This document shows, piece after piece, positions 18,294-27,022 of a stretch of 64,000 nt of DNA. Numbering within the stretch: the first letter of the stretch is position 1; each line of letters begins with the position of its first letter. The stretch covers positions 341,064 to 405,063 of the forward strand of contig NZ_CBCPHV010000003.1 in the NCBI RefSeq assembly GCF_965118635.1, read 5' to 3'. Under the pieces are notes generated by a model. That model was not told where the DNA came from. It ran no database searches and saw only the letters and a list, made by a program, of their open reading frames with translations. The translations under genes were made by a program, and so were the position numbers. Source of the stretch: Empedobacter brevis_A (lineage in GTDB: Bacteria > Bacteroidota > Bacteroidia > Flavobacteriales > Weeksellaceae).

Positions 18294-18905
18294 ATGAAAA
18301 ACAAAGGATGTCTTATCGGAGGAGGTGCATTTATAGCTATTATTGTAATTATCGGCTTATGGCTAATGTCTGCTTATAATGGATTGGTGCCTATGCAAGA
18401 AAATGTTGCGGCTCAATGGTCGAATGTAGAAAATACCTACCAAAAACGTTCAGATTTAGTTAATCAGTTGGTTGGAACTGTAAAAGGAGCGGCTAACTAC
18501 GAAAAAGAAACATTAACTGCTGTAATTGACGCACGTGCAAAAGCAACTTCTAATCAAATTAAAATTGATGATCCAAGTCAATTAACACAAGAAAATATTG
18601 CTAAATTTCAAGCAGCTCAGGATCAATTAGGATCTACATTAAGTCGTTTATTAGTTTCTGTAGAAAGATATCCAGAATTAAAAGCTGTAAATGGTTTTAC
18701 AAACTTACAAGCTTCTATAGAAAGTATGGAACAGGAAGTTTTATTCGAAAGAAAAAAATATAACGAAGCAGCAAAACAATATAATACTAGTATCAGAAAA
18801 TTTCCAACGAACATAATAGCTGGAGTTACAGGATTTACTCAAAAAGGATATTTCGAGGCTGCAGCTGGAACTGAAAATGCGCCTACTGTAGATTTTTCTA
18901 AATAA
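18294..18905 (+). CDS. LemA family protein
   Basis: 203-residue membrane-anchored protein: one N-terminal transmembrane helix (about 7-26), then the LemA helical domain with the family phrases YNGLV, NVEN.YQKR.DL..QLV and VNRFPT-like IRKFPTNIIAG near 162. The start chosen is the ATG at 18294; a TTG 12 bases upstream would add four residues with no support. LemA, a cytoplasmic TPM protein and a secreted TPM protein follow one another closely, a pairing seen in many bacteria. The biological role of this trio is not established. Confidence 0.88.
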   Translation: MKNKGCLIGGGAFIAIIVIIGLWLMSAYNGLVPMQENVAAQWSNVENTYQKRSDLVNQLVGTVKGAANYEKETLTAVIDARAKATSNQIKIDDPSQLTQENIAKFQAAQDQLGSTLSRLLVSVERYPELKAVNGFTNLQASIESMEQEVLFERKKYNEAAKQYNTSIRKFPTNIIAGVTGFTQKGYFEAAAGTENAPTVDFSK

Positions 18906-18920
18906 TAAAAAATCATCATT

Positions 18921-19361
18921 ATGGGAAAAAAGAAACATAAATTTCTTTCTTCAAAAGATGAAAAAAAAATAATCGAAGCGATTCAAAAAGCAGAGAAAAA
19001 TACAAGTGGAGAAATTCGGATTCATATTGAGTTCGAATCTTCTCCAAATCATTTTGATAAAGCTTTGGAAGTTTTCGAACGATTAGAAATGCATAAAACC
19101 AAAGATAGAAATGGAGTTTTGTTCCATGTTTCTCCAGCAGATCACAATTTTACAATAATTGGAGATCAAGGAATAAATAATGTAACGCCAGATGATTTTT
19201 GGGACGATATAAAAGAAGATGTCGTTAAGCATTTCAAAAAAGAACATTATGTGAAAGGGCTTTGTGAAGGAATTAAGAAAACAGGCAAAGCGCTTAAAAA
19301 ATATTTTCCTTATCAAGAGGATGATACAAATGAATTACCAGATGAAATTAGCTACAGTTAA
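18921..19361 (+). CDS. TPM-domain protein, cytoplasmic form
   Basis: 146-residue protein with a TPM (DUF477-like) domain: an N-terminal SGEIRIHIE strand near residue 30, NGVLFHVSPADH near 65-76 and DQGIN near 83, followed by the usual C-terminal helices. No signal peptide or transmembrane segment is present, unlike the next gene's product. It begins 15 bp after lemA and overlaps the start of the next gene by 20-32 bp, so the three genes are probably translated from one message. Confidence 0.85.
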   Translation: MGKKKHKFLSSKDEKKIIEAIQKAEKNTSGEIRIHIEFESSPNHFDKALEVFERLEMHKTKDRNGVLFHVSPADHNFTIIGDQGINNVTPDDFWDDIKEDVVKHFKKEHYVKGLCEGIKKTGKALKKYFPYQEDDTNELPDEISYS

Positions 19362-20142
19362 ATATTTTTTTCTAACTTTTTTTCTTTCCATTTTAACCGC
19401 TTTCGGGCAAACACCTGATGAATTGGTGAAGATGGAACATCCTCCAAAAAAATTAGTGCAAGATTATGCACACGTTTTTGATGCGATGCAACTAAATGAG
19501 TTAGAACAAAAATTAGTTGCTTATGACGATTCTACTTCTACCCAAATTTTGGTATTAACAGTAAAGTCTTTAGATGGCTATCCGTTAGAAACTTTTGCAA
19601 ATGACATTGGTCAAAATTGGAAAGTTGGAACCAAAGGAAAAGATAATGGAGTAGTAATCGTATTAAGCGAACAAGATCGTAAAATTACGATCAGAACTGG
19701 TTATGGCGCTCAAATTTATTTACCACCAAGTATAAACAAATCTATTATAGATAATGTCATTATTCCATATTTCAAAGAAGGTGATTATGCTGGAGGAATA
19801 AATGCAGGAGTGACTTCTATTTTTCAAGCATTTGCTGGAAAGTATAAACAAGATAAACAAAAGTCTAATGAATCTGACATCGATTGGTTTGCACTAATTT
19901 TTGCAATTGGTTTCTTCATCTTTATTTTTATTATTATATCTAAAGGTAAAGGAGGAAACAATGGAGGAAATGGAGGCAGACGTAGAAGTTTTTTAGATGA
20001 TCTTATCATCATGAACACAGGAAGTTCTGTTTTCGGTTCAGGAGGAAGCTCTTGGGGTGGATCTTCTGGCGGCGGAAGTGGCGGTTTTGGTGGTTTTGGA
20101 GGTGGAACCTTCGGAGGTGGAGGTGCTTCAGGAAGTTGGTAA
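19330..20142 (+). CDS. TPM-domain protein, secreted YgcG-like form with glycine-rich tail
   Basis: 270-residue protein with a signal peptide (ending LTAFGQ), a TPM domain (KLVQDYAHVFDA near 41, then DDSTSTQILVLTV and NGVVIVLS), a transmembrane helix near 187-207 and a C-terminal tail of glycine, serine, phenylalanine and tryptophan. This layout is that of YgcG-family proteins displayed outside the inner membrane. The start is placed at the ATG at 19330; an ATG at 19342 gives a slightly shorter signal peptide and is equally possible. Upstream codons in this frame lie inside the preceding gene and would spoil the signal peptide. Confidence 0.88.
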   Translation: MNYQMKLATVKYFFLTFFLSILTAFGQTPDELVKMEHPPKKLVQDYAHVFDAMQLNELEQKLVAYDDSTSTQILVLTVKSLDGYPLETFANDIGQNWKVGTKGKDNGVVIVLSEQDRKITIRTGYGAQIYLPPSINKSIIDNVIIPYFKEGDYAGGINAGVTSIFQAFAGKYKQDKQKSNESDIDWFALIFAIGFFIFIFIIISKGKGGNNGGNGGRRRSFLDDLIIMNTGSSVFGSGGSSWGGSSGGGSGGFGGFGGGTFGGGGASGSW

Positions 20143-20163
20143 AACATTCAAAATATTAGAATT

Positions 20164-20192
20164 AATCCGAACGAATCCGTTCGGATTTTTTT
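20164..20192 (+). terminator. Terminator after the LemA/TPM cluster
   Basis: Ten-pair stem aatccgaacg/cgttcggatt with a 4-nt loop, followed by seven T, 21 bp past the stop. Confidence 0.9.
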
Positions 20193-20235
20193 AGGACTAA
20201 ACATTATTCGCTAAATTCGTTTTCTAAATCAGTTT

Positions 20236-21603
20236 ATGGAACTTCTAAATCATATTTATACCAATCAACGTAGCAATACAAACAATACTTCTGATGCGAG
20301 ATCTGAATATCAACGCGATTATGATCGTATTATTTTTTCGTCTGCGTTTCGTCGTTTACAAAATAAAACACAAGTTTTTCCTTTACCAGGAAGTGTTTTT
20401 GTCCATAATAGATTAACGCATTCGTTAGAAGTTTCTTCGGTTGGTCGTTCGATGGGACATTTGGTTGGTAAGTTTATTACTGAAAATTATCAATTGACAA
20501 ATGAATCGAACGAATTTTATAATTACAGTATTCACGATGTAATTTCGGCAGCATGTTTATGTCACGATATCGGAAATCCAGCTTTTGGACATTCGGGCGA
20601 AGATGCAATTGCTTCTTATTTTGATCGTCACGAAGCAGATTTGAAACAATATTTTACAGAAGCAGAATGGGCCGATTTGATAAATTTTGAAGGAAATGCA
20701 AATTCAATTCGAATTTTAACACAACAACAAAATGGTAAATCGGAAGGAGGTTTACGTTTAACGTATTCTACTTTGGCAGCGATTGCGAAATATCCTTGCG
20801 AATCTATCGCAAAAGATAAAAGTCAGTTACATCGAAAAAAGTTTGGTTTTTTTCAGGCACAAAAAGATGCTTTCAAAACAATTGCAGAAAAAACAAATAT
20901 GATTTTGGAAAATGATTCTCCAATTATTTACAAACGACATCCGTTTGTTTGGTTGGTCGAAGCAGCAGATGATATTTGTTATTCGATAATCGATGTAGAA
21001 GATTCTCAACGTTTAGGAATTATCGATCATGATAAATGCAGAAAATTATTCTTGAATTTAGTCGAATCTTTAGATACTTCTCAAATTGATAAAACAAAAA
21101 CAACATTAAAATCGATTTCAGATAAAAATGATCGAATTGCTTATTTACGTGCAAAATCAATTAACTTATTAACACAGAAATCGGTTGAAGTTTATCAAAA
21201 TAATTTTGAAGAAATTGTAAAAGGAGAATTCAAAACAGCATTGTTAGATGTCATTAAAAATGAAACGGAACAAGTAACAAAAAGAGTTTTAGACGAAATT
21301 CAGCGTTTTTCTATCGAAAATATTTATAACCATCGTTCTGTTATTGAAATAGAAAATGCAGGTTATAATGTAATGTCAGAATTACTTTCTCAATTTATTC
21401 CTCCTGTTTTGAAAGATGAAAAAGAACGAAAAAGCTTTGAGAAAAAAGCTTTGCGTTTGGTTCCTGCTCAATTTTTGTACGAAAAAGGAACAAAATATCA
21501 GAAAGTCATGGGGATTTTGGATTATGTTTCTGGAATGACAGATAATTATGCAACAGAATTATATCGTAAGATAAAAGGAATTGAAATTGGAATGACACTT
21601 TAA
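20236..21603 (+). CDS. dgt: Deoxyguanosinetriphosphate triphosphohydrolase
   Basis: HD-domain enzyme that converts dGTP (and often other dNTPs) to the nucleoside and tripolyphosphate. The motifs are FRRLQNKTQVFPL at 38-50, the first metal His in RLTHSLEV (His62), the HD pair His110-Asp111 in CHDIGNPAFGHSGE, and the later ADDICYSIIDVED segment near 249-261. The 455 residues are standard for the dGTPase subfamily found in Bacteroidota. It stands alone between a terminator and an acetyltransferase gene. Confidence 0.93.
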   Translation: MELLNHIYTNQRSNTNNTSDARSEYQRDYDRIIFSSAFRRLQNKTQVFPLPGSVFVHNRLTHSLEVSSVGRSMGHLVGKFITENYQLTNESNEFYNYSIHDVISAACLCHDIGNPAFGHSGEDAIASYFDRHEADLKQYFTEAEWADLINFEGNANSIRILTQQQNGKSEGGLRLTYSTLAAIAKYPCESIAKDKSQLHRKKFGFFQAQKDAFKTIAEKTNMILENDSPIIYKRHPFVWLVEAADDICYSIIDVEDSQRLGIIDHDKCRKLFLNLVESLDTSQIDKTKTTLKSISDKNDRIAYLRAKSINLLTQKSVEVYQNNFEEIVKGEFKTALLDVIKNETEQVTKRVLDEIQRFSIENIYNHRSVIEIENAGYNVMSELLSQFIPPVLKDEKERKSFEKKALRLVPAQFLYEKGTKYQKVMGILDYVSGMTDNYATELYRKIKGIEIGMTL

Positions 21604-21698
21604 TTCTTAACAAATTTTTCAACATATAATAAGCATTCATCTGAAATTATTATTATATTTTAATCAAAGAAAAAGTATGATAATCAAAATACTATAAA

Positions 21699-22151
21699 AT
21701 GGAAAATATAATAATACGACAAGCAAGAAAAGAAGATTGTCCTCGAATTTTAGATTTAATACATGAATTAGCTTTATATGAAAACGCTCCAGAAGAAGTA
21801 ACCGTAACTTTGGACGAAATGGAAGAATGTGGTTTTGGAGAAAAGCCAGTTTGGGGTTCTTTGGTTGCTGAAGTAAATGGAAATATAGAAGGTATTGCGT
21901 TGTATTATGACCGATATTCTACTTGGAAAGGTCGCAAACTATATTTGGAAGATTTAATCGTCACTGAAAAAATGCGTGGTTCTGGAATTGGAAAATTATT
22001 ATTAGATGAATTAATTGTTTATGCCAAAAAACAGAATTATCACGGAATGGTTTGGCAAGTTTTAGATTGGAACGAACCAGCAATTAATTTTTATAAAAAA
22101 TACCAAGCTGATTTTGATTCGGAATGGATAAATGTTTCTGTTAATTTTTAA
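21699..22151 (+). CDS. GNAT N-acetyltransferase, spermidine/spermine acetyltransferase-like
   Basis: 150-residue GNAT protein using acetyl-CoA. The CoA pyrophosphate-binding loop is RGSGIGK at 93-99, preceded by LYLEDLIV and followed by WNEPAINFYKK at 124-134. That last segment, with GFGEKPVWGSLVAEVNG, closely follows the pattern of SSAT/thialysine acetyltransferases, in which the equivalent of Tyr132 acts as general acid. A polyamine or a similar primary amine is therefore the likeliest substrate, but this is by family resemblance only. Confidence 0.85.
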   Translation: MENIIIRQARKEDCPRILDLIHELALYENAPEEVTVTLDEMEECGFGEKPVWGSLVAEVNGNIEGIALYYDRYSTWKGRKLYLEDLIVTEKMRGSGIGKLLLDELIVYAKKQNYHGMVWQVLDWNEPAINFYKKYQADFDSEWINVSVNF

Positions 22152-22195
22152 AAATTCCAACTTTATATGTATTATTGCAGAAACCAAAAACGAAT

Positions 22196-22897
22196 ATGAA
22201 AAAAATATTTTTAGCATTATGTCTTTGTCTTTCTGTGAATTTATTAGCACAAGAAAAGAATTTTCCATCGATTACAAGTGGAGAAATGATTTTAAAGAAT
22301 AATCAGAAAATTAAATTTAGTTCTTTAGAAGAAGAAGGAGATAAAATTTATTTTTTTAACCTAAATAGTCAACAAAGAGAACATGTATACAAAAGTTCAA
22401 TTCTATCTATTGAAGGAATACAATTAATAGAACCAGATTTACAAACAAAACAGAATGTAGAAAAACAATCGGTTGTAGCACTTGAATATATCAATAGTAG
22501 AAATATTTTACAGCATAATAAAAAATTATCTAAAGGAGATTTAATTAATATTCTTTCACCGAATAATAGTGCATTAAATCAATATAAAAGTGGAGTTTCT
22601 CAAAAGAATATAGGTACAGTTTTGATCATTGCCGGAGCAGGATTATTTGTAGGAAATGGAATAGCAAATATTTCAACATCTAATTCTGGAAATGAAAGAA
22701 AAAGTCCCACATTTTTATTTATTATAGGAGGAGGTTTGGCAGCTTCTGGCATTGTGTTGAAAATTACAGGCGCTAATTCAATTAAAAAATCAGTTGAAAC
22801 CTATAACAAACAAAGTTTAGCTTATAATGATAAATCAAATTTAGATTTTAAATTTCTCGTTTCTAATAATGGAGCAGGATTAAGATTAAATTTTTAA
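22196..22897 (+). CDS. Secreted protein of unknown function with a glycine-rich hydrophobic pair
   Basis: 233 residues starting MKKIFLALCLCLSVNLLAQ, a clear signal peptide. The ATG at 22196 is chosen over an upstream TTG because the signal peptide then starts correctly. A segment near 30-75 (GEMILKNNQKIKF..., ending RSSILSIEG-like) resembles the small beta-domain that flavobacterial proteins use to describe 'key, unit' motifs, but I cannot name it. Two hydrophobic Gly-rich stretches at about 141-160 and 173-192 could be membrane helices. It precedes a bidirectional terminator. Confidence 0.7.
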   Translation: MKKIFLALCLCLSVNLLAQEKNFPSITSGEMILKNNQKIKFSSLEEEGDKIYFFNLNSQQREHVYKSSILSIEGIQLIEPDLQTKQNVEKQSVVALEYINSRNILQHNKKLSKGDLINILSPNNSALNQYKSGVSQKNIGTVLIIAGAGLFVGNGIANISTSNSGNERKSPTFLFIIGGGLAASGIVLKITGANSIKKSVETYNKQSLAYNDKSNLDFKFLVSNNGAGLRLNF

Positions 22898-22903
22898 AAA
22901 TAA

Positions 22904-22935
22904 AAAAAACTCAAACCATTTGGTTTGAGTTTTTT
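22904..22935. terminator. Bidirectional terminator between convergent genes
   Basis: Near-perfect palindrome aaaaaactcaaacca...tggtttgagtttttt between the stop at 22897 (+) and the stop at 22944 (-). It has A and T tracts on both sides, so it can serve both genes. Confidence 0.9.
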
Positions 22936-22943
22936 GTTTCATA

Positions 22944-23474
22944 TTATTTCATAAAACCTTCGTACCATTTCCATAAAATAATTCCTGTACACACCGAAAC
23001 ATTTAACGAATGTTTTGTTCCAGATTGAGGAATTTCAATACAAGTATCACATTGATCAATGATAGATTGTTGTACGCCATCCACTTCATTTCCCATTACA
23101 ATTGCATATTTCTGAGATTGATCCACTTCAAATTCATTCAACAAAACAGAACCTTCTGTTTGTTCAATTGTTACAATTTGGTAACCATCTTCTTTTAGTT
23201 TTGCAACCAATTCATTCGAATCTTTTACATATTCCCAATCTACAGAATTTTCTGCTCCAATTGCAGTTTTATGAATTTCTTTATGTGGCGGAGTTGCCGT
23301 GATTCCACACAAATATATTTTATCAATTAAAAAAGCATCCGAAGTTCTAAAAACAGCACCAACATTGTGCATACTTCTTACATTATCCAACACCACAACA
23401 ATAGGATGTTTTTCAATAGCTTTATATTCTTCCGCAGAAACGCGACCTAATTCGTCTAATTTTAGTTTTCTCAT
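22944..23474 (-). CDS. SpoU/TrmH family RNA ribose 2'-O-methyltransferase
   Basis: SPOUT-fold methyltransferase using S-adenosylmethionine with a trefoil knot. The motifs are NVGAVFRTSDA near residue 37 (catalytic Arg), YAIVMGNEVDGV near 123 and IPQSGTKHSLNVSV near 148-161, which builds the SAM-binding knot. The 176 residues lack an N-terminal substrate-binding extension, so the target may be a tRNA (TrmH/TrmL-like) but cannot be fixed from sequence. The ATG at 23474 is chosen over the GTG immediately before it. It is divergent from mutS, 44 bp apart. Confidence 0.9.
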   Translation of the reverse strand: MRKLKLDELGRVSAEEYKAIEKHPIVVVLDNVRSMHNVGAVFRTSDAFLIDKIYLCGITATPPHKEIHKTAIGAENSVDWEYVKDSNELVAKLKEDGYQIVTIEQTEGSVLLNEFEVDQSQKYAIVMGNEVDGVQQSIIDQCDTCIEIPQSGTKHSLNVSVCTGIILWKWYEGFMK

Positions 23475-23518
23475 CACTTCGTTTTTAACTAACTTAGCTG
23501 TTCAAAATTTATAATAAT

Positions 23519-26110
23519 TTGACAAAAGTAGTAAAGAATAAGGAAACTCCTCTAATGAAACAATATAACACGATAAAGGCGAAATATCCTGATGCGATGT
23601 TGTTGTTTCGTGTAGGAGATTTTTACGAAACATTTGGAGAAGATGCAGTGCGAGCTTCTCGCATTTTAGATATAGTTTTAACAAAACGTGCCAATGGATC
23701 TGATAATAGTGCTTTGGCTGGTTTTCCTCATCATAGTTTGAATACATATTTACCAAAATTGGTGAAAGCTGGTTTGCGTGTCGCAATTTGCGATCAACTA
23801 GAAGATCCAAAAATGGTAAAAGGAATCGTAAAACGTGGTGTAACAGAATTGGTAACGCCAGGAGTTGCTTTGCAAGATGAGGTTTTATCTTCGAAATCGA
23901 ATAACTTTTTAATGGCCGTTCATCAAGGAGATAAAGCTTTCGGAATTGCTTTGTTAGATGTTTCTACAGGAGAATTTTTGGTTTCGGAAGGACAAGAAGA
24001 TCAAGTTGCGAAAATCATTCAATCTTTCCGACCAAGCGAAGTTATTTACCAAAAAAGAGTAAAATATAATTTTTCTGATGTCAAAAGTAAATTTTTGTTG
24101 GATGATTGGGCTTTTCAGTATGATTTTGCTGTTGATAAATTAACCAATCTTTTCAAAACAAAAAATTTAAAAGGTTTTGGAATCGAAGATTTAAAAGATG
24201 GAATTATTTCAGCTGGAGCAATTTTGGCTTATTTAGATGATACACATCATTTTGAAATTCAACATATCACATCAATTCAACGTCTTAATCAAGATAGTTT
24301 TGTTTGGATGGATCCATTTACAATTCGTAATCTCGAGTTGGTTTATTCTCCACATCCAAAAGGTGTTACGTTATTAAATATTTTAGATGATACCAAAACT
24401 CCAATGGGCGCTCGTTTGCTAAGTCGTTGGATGGTAATGGTATTGAAAGATTTAAAATCAATTCAACGTCGTCAAAATATTGTAGAATATTTCTACAAAT
24501 TCGGAGATTTACGTTACGATTTAAGGGAAAAATTAGGTCAATTAACCGATTTAGAACGTTTAGCAGCAAAAGTTTCAACTGGAAAAATTACACCTCGCCA
24601 ATTGCAACAATTGGCACAAAGTTTAAAAATTTCGGAAGAAATAAAAAGTGTTGCGGAACAATCAAATATAAAAGAAGTCTCTGATTTATTCTCACGAATT
24701 GAACCAATTGAGGATTTAACTCAAAAGATTTTTGATACACTTTCTGATGAACCACCTCATCAAATTGTAAAAGGAAATGTGATAAGAGAAGGTATTTCTG
24801 AAGAATTAGATCGTTTGAGAAAAATTCAGTTTTCAGGAAAAGATTTCTTGGACCAAATGTGTCAAAGAGAAACCGAACGAACTGGAATTTCGTCATTAAA
24901 AATTGCATTCAATAACGTATTTGGATATTACATAGAAGTTCGAAATACGCACAAAGACAAAGTGCCAGAAGAATGGATTCGTAAGCAAACATTGGTAAAT
25001 GCTGAACGTTATATTACTGAAGAATTAAAAGAATACGAAACACAAATTCTTGGTGCAGAAGAAAAAATTCTTGCGATAGAAAATCAATTATTTATTGAAT
25101 TATTACAAGAAATTATTACTAAACTTCTACCAATTCAACAAACCGCAAAAGCAGTTGCATTTTTAGATGTTTTATCAACTTTTGCAGAAATAGCTGATAA
25201 AAATAATTATACAAAACCTTCTCTTAACGATAGTTTTGAAATAAATATAAAAGAAGGTCGACATGCTGTGATTGAGCAACAATTGCCAATCGGAGAAGAA
25301 TATGTTTCGAATAATGTCGAGCTAAATGCTGATCATCAACAAATCATTATGATTACTGGACCAAATATGTCTGGTAAATCGGCGCTTTTACGTCAAACAG
25401 CTTTGATTGTTTTAATGGCGCAAATGGGAAGTTTTGTTCCTGCAGAAACTGTCGAATTAGGAATTGTTGATAAAGTTTTTACTCGAGTTGGAGCTTCTGA
25501 TAATATTTCTTCAGGAGAATCTACTTTTATGGTTGAGATGAATGAAACGGCAAGTATTTTAAATAATATTTCGGAACGAAGTTTGATTTTATTGGATGAA
25601 ATTGGTCGAGGTACTTCGACATATGATGGAATTTCAATTGCATGGGCAATAGCAGAATTTTTGCATCAAAGTGCTTTGAAACCAAAAACATTGTTCGCTA
25701 CACATTATCATGAATTGAATGAAATGTCAAAATCGATGGAACGTATCAAAAACTTTAATGTAAGTATTAAAGAAACAAAGGATACTATTTTATTTTTGAG
25801 AAAATTAGTTCCTGGTGGAAGTGAACATAGTTTTGGTATACATGTTGCAAAAATGGCAGGGATGCCGAAACGTGTTGTTGATAGAGCAAATGATGTGTTG
25901 AAAGTTTTAGAAGCATCGAAAACTGACGAAGGAATTTCGAATAAAACAGAAAAAATCACACAAGATAATATGCAATTAAGTTTCTTTCAGTTAGATGATC
26001 CTATTTTAGAATCGATTCGAGAAGAAATTATGAATACGGATATAAATACTTTAACACCTGTTGAAGCATTAATGAAATTGAATGAAATTAGAAAGAAGCT
26101 TGGTAAATAA
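23519..26110 (+). CDS. mutS: DNA mismatch repair protein MutS
   Basis: Recognises mismatches and recruits MutL. The mismatch-wedging Phe-X-Glu is Phe35-Tyr36-Glu37 within RVGDFYETFG. The C-terminal ATPase has Walker A GPNMSGKS near residue 616, the DEIGRGTSTYDG segment near 694 and ATHYHEL near 724. The full 863 residues match the family. The start is TTG: the segment before the first ATG (codon 13) contains the ETPLMKQY phrase that belongs to the conserved N-terminus of MutS in relatives, so translation from the ATG would truncate it. Confidence 0.96.
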   Translation: MTKVVKNKETPLMKQYNTIKAKYPDAMLLFRVGDFYETFGEDAVRASRILDIVLTKRANGSDNSALAGFPHHSLNTYLPKLVKAGLRVAICDQLEDPKMVKGIVKRGVTELVTPGVALQDEVLSSKSNNFLMAVHQGDKAFGIALLDVSTGEFLVSEGQEDQVAKIIQSFRPSEVIYQKRVKYNFSDVKSKFLLDDWAFQYDFAVDKLTNLFKTKNLKGFGIEDLKDGIISAGAILAYLDDTHHFEIQHITSIQRLNQDSFVWMDPFTIRNLELVYSPHPKGVTLLNILDDTKTPMGARLLSRWMVMVLKDLKSIQRRQNIVEYFYKFGDLRYDLREKLGQLTDLERLAAKVSTGKITPRQLQQLAQSLKISEEIKSVAEQSNIKEVSDLFSRIEPIEDLTQKIFDTLSDEPPHQIVKGNVIREGISEELDRLRKIQFSGKDFLDQMCQRETERTGISSLKIAFNNVFGYYIEVRNTHKDKVPEEWIRKQTLVNAERYITEELKEYETQILGAEEKILAIENQLFIELLQEIITKLLPIQQTAKAVAFLDVLSTFAEIADKNNYTKPSLNDSFEINIKEGRHAVIEQQLPIGEEYVSNNVELNADHQQIIMITGPNMSGKSALLRQTALIVLMAQMGSFVPAETVELGIVDKVFTRVGASDNISSGESTFMVEMNETASILNNISERSLILLDEIGRGTSTYDGISIAWAIAEFLHQSALKPKTLFATHYHELNEMSKSMERIKNFNVSIKETKDTILFLRKLVPGGSEHSFGIHVAKMAGMPKRVVDRANDVLKVLEASKTDEGISNKTEKITQDNMQLSFFQLDDPILESIREEIMNTDINTLTPVEALMKLNEIRKKLGK

Positions 26111-26119
26111 ACTTAAAAT

Positions 26120-26923
26120 ATGAAAAAAATAATTTTAACCGTAGCAGGAGCTTTAGTATTGGCTTCTTGTGCTACAAACCCTGTTACAGGACGTAAATCT
26201 TTGTCATTAGTTTCTAATGCAGATTTATTTCCGGCAGCTTACAATCAATATTCTCAAGTTTTAAAACAAGGGAAAGTAATAACAGGTACAGCTGATGCTA
26301 GAATGGTGCAAACGGTTGGAGAACGTTTAAAGTATGCTGCTGAAAAATATTATCAGGAAAAAGGAATATCATCTCAATTACAAGGTTATCAATGGCAGTT
26401 TACATTATTACAATCAAATGAAGTAAATGCATGGTGTATGCCAGGAGGAAAGGTAGCAGTTTATTCAGGGATTTTACCAATAACTAAAGATGCAACTGGT
26501 TTAGCTGTTGTTTTAGGTCACGAAATTGGTCATGCTTTAGCAGGTCATAGTGCAGAACAAGCTTCTCAACAAATGGCAGCTCAAGGTTTAGGACAAATCG
26601 TTGGAGGATCTATCGGAAATGCAGAATATGCAAAAGTTTTTGAACAATTGTATCCTGTAGGAGCACAAGTTGGTTTATTAAACTATTCTCGTAAAATGGA
26701 ATTAGATGCAGATGTAACAGGTTTATATTTGATGGCAATGGCAGGATATGATCCTTCTCAAGCTATTCCTTTCTGGGAAAGAATGGCAGCTAAAAGCGGT
26801 TCAGCAAATGTTTCAGAGTTTTTAAGTACTCACCCTTCAGATGCTACACGTATCATGAAAATAAAAGAAGCTTTACCAACAGCTTTGGCATATTATAAAG
26901 CGAGCCCTTACAAAGGAAAATAA
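26120..26923 (+). CDS. M48 family metalloprotease, lipoprotein
   Basis: 267-residue zinc protease with a lipoprotein signal (LASC, lipidated Cys17). The zinc motif HEIGHALAGH lies near residues 134-143 with the third-ligand glutamate expected in RKMELDADVTGLY near 193. It belongs with the BepA/YfgC- and Oma1-like periplasmic group, which act in envelope protein quality control; the exact substrate is unknown. The TNPVTGRKSLSLVS segment after the Cys is typical of this group. It follows mutS by 9 bp and may be co-transcribed. Confidence 0.9.
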   Translation: MKKIILTVAGALVLASCATNPVTGRKSLSLVSNADLFPAAYNQYSQVLKQGKVITGTADARMVQTVGERLKYAAEKYYQEKGISSQLQGYQWQFTLLQSNEVNAWCMPGGKVAVYSGILPITKDATGLAVVLGHEIGHALAGHSAEQASQQMAAQGLGQIVGGSIGNAEYAKVFEQLYPVGAQVGLLNYSRKMELDADVTGLYLMAMAGYDPSQAIPFWERMAAKSGSANVSEFLSTHPSDATRIMKIKEALPTALAYYKASPYKGK

Positions 26924-26950
26924 TAAATAAATCATAATTGATTAAAATAA

Positions 26951-26985
26951 AAACGAGCTGATTTAATAAATCCGCTTGTTTTTTT
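26951..26985 (+). terminator. Terminator after the M48 protease gene
   Basis: A hairpin of about 12 pairs with one mismatch (acgagc.gattt / aaatc.gcttgt), followed by a run of seven or more T. Confidence 0.75.
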
Positions 26986-27022
26986 ATATCTTGTATACTC
27001 AAAACCACAAAATATTTTATAA

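Noticed and set aside
19824..20147. A 107-codon proline-rich frame on the minus strand
   Set aside because: It is the complement of the glycine-rich tail of the secreted TPM protein, whose Gly codons read as Pro on the other strand.
23502..23810. A 102-codon minus-strand frame across the mutS start
   Set aside because: It overlaps the conserved N-terminus of MutS and the divergent promoter region; no motif.
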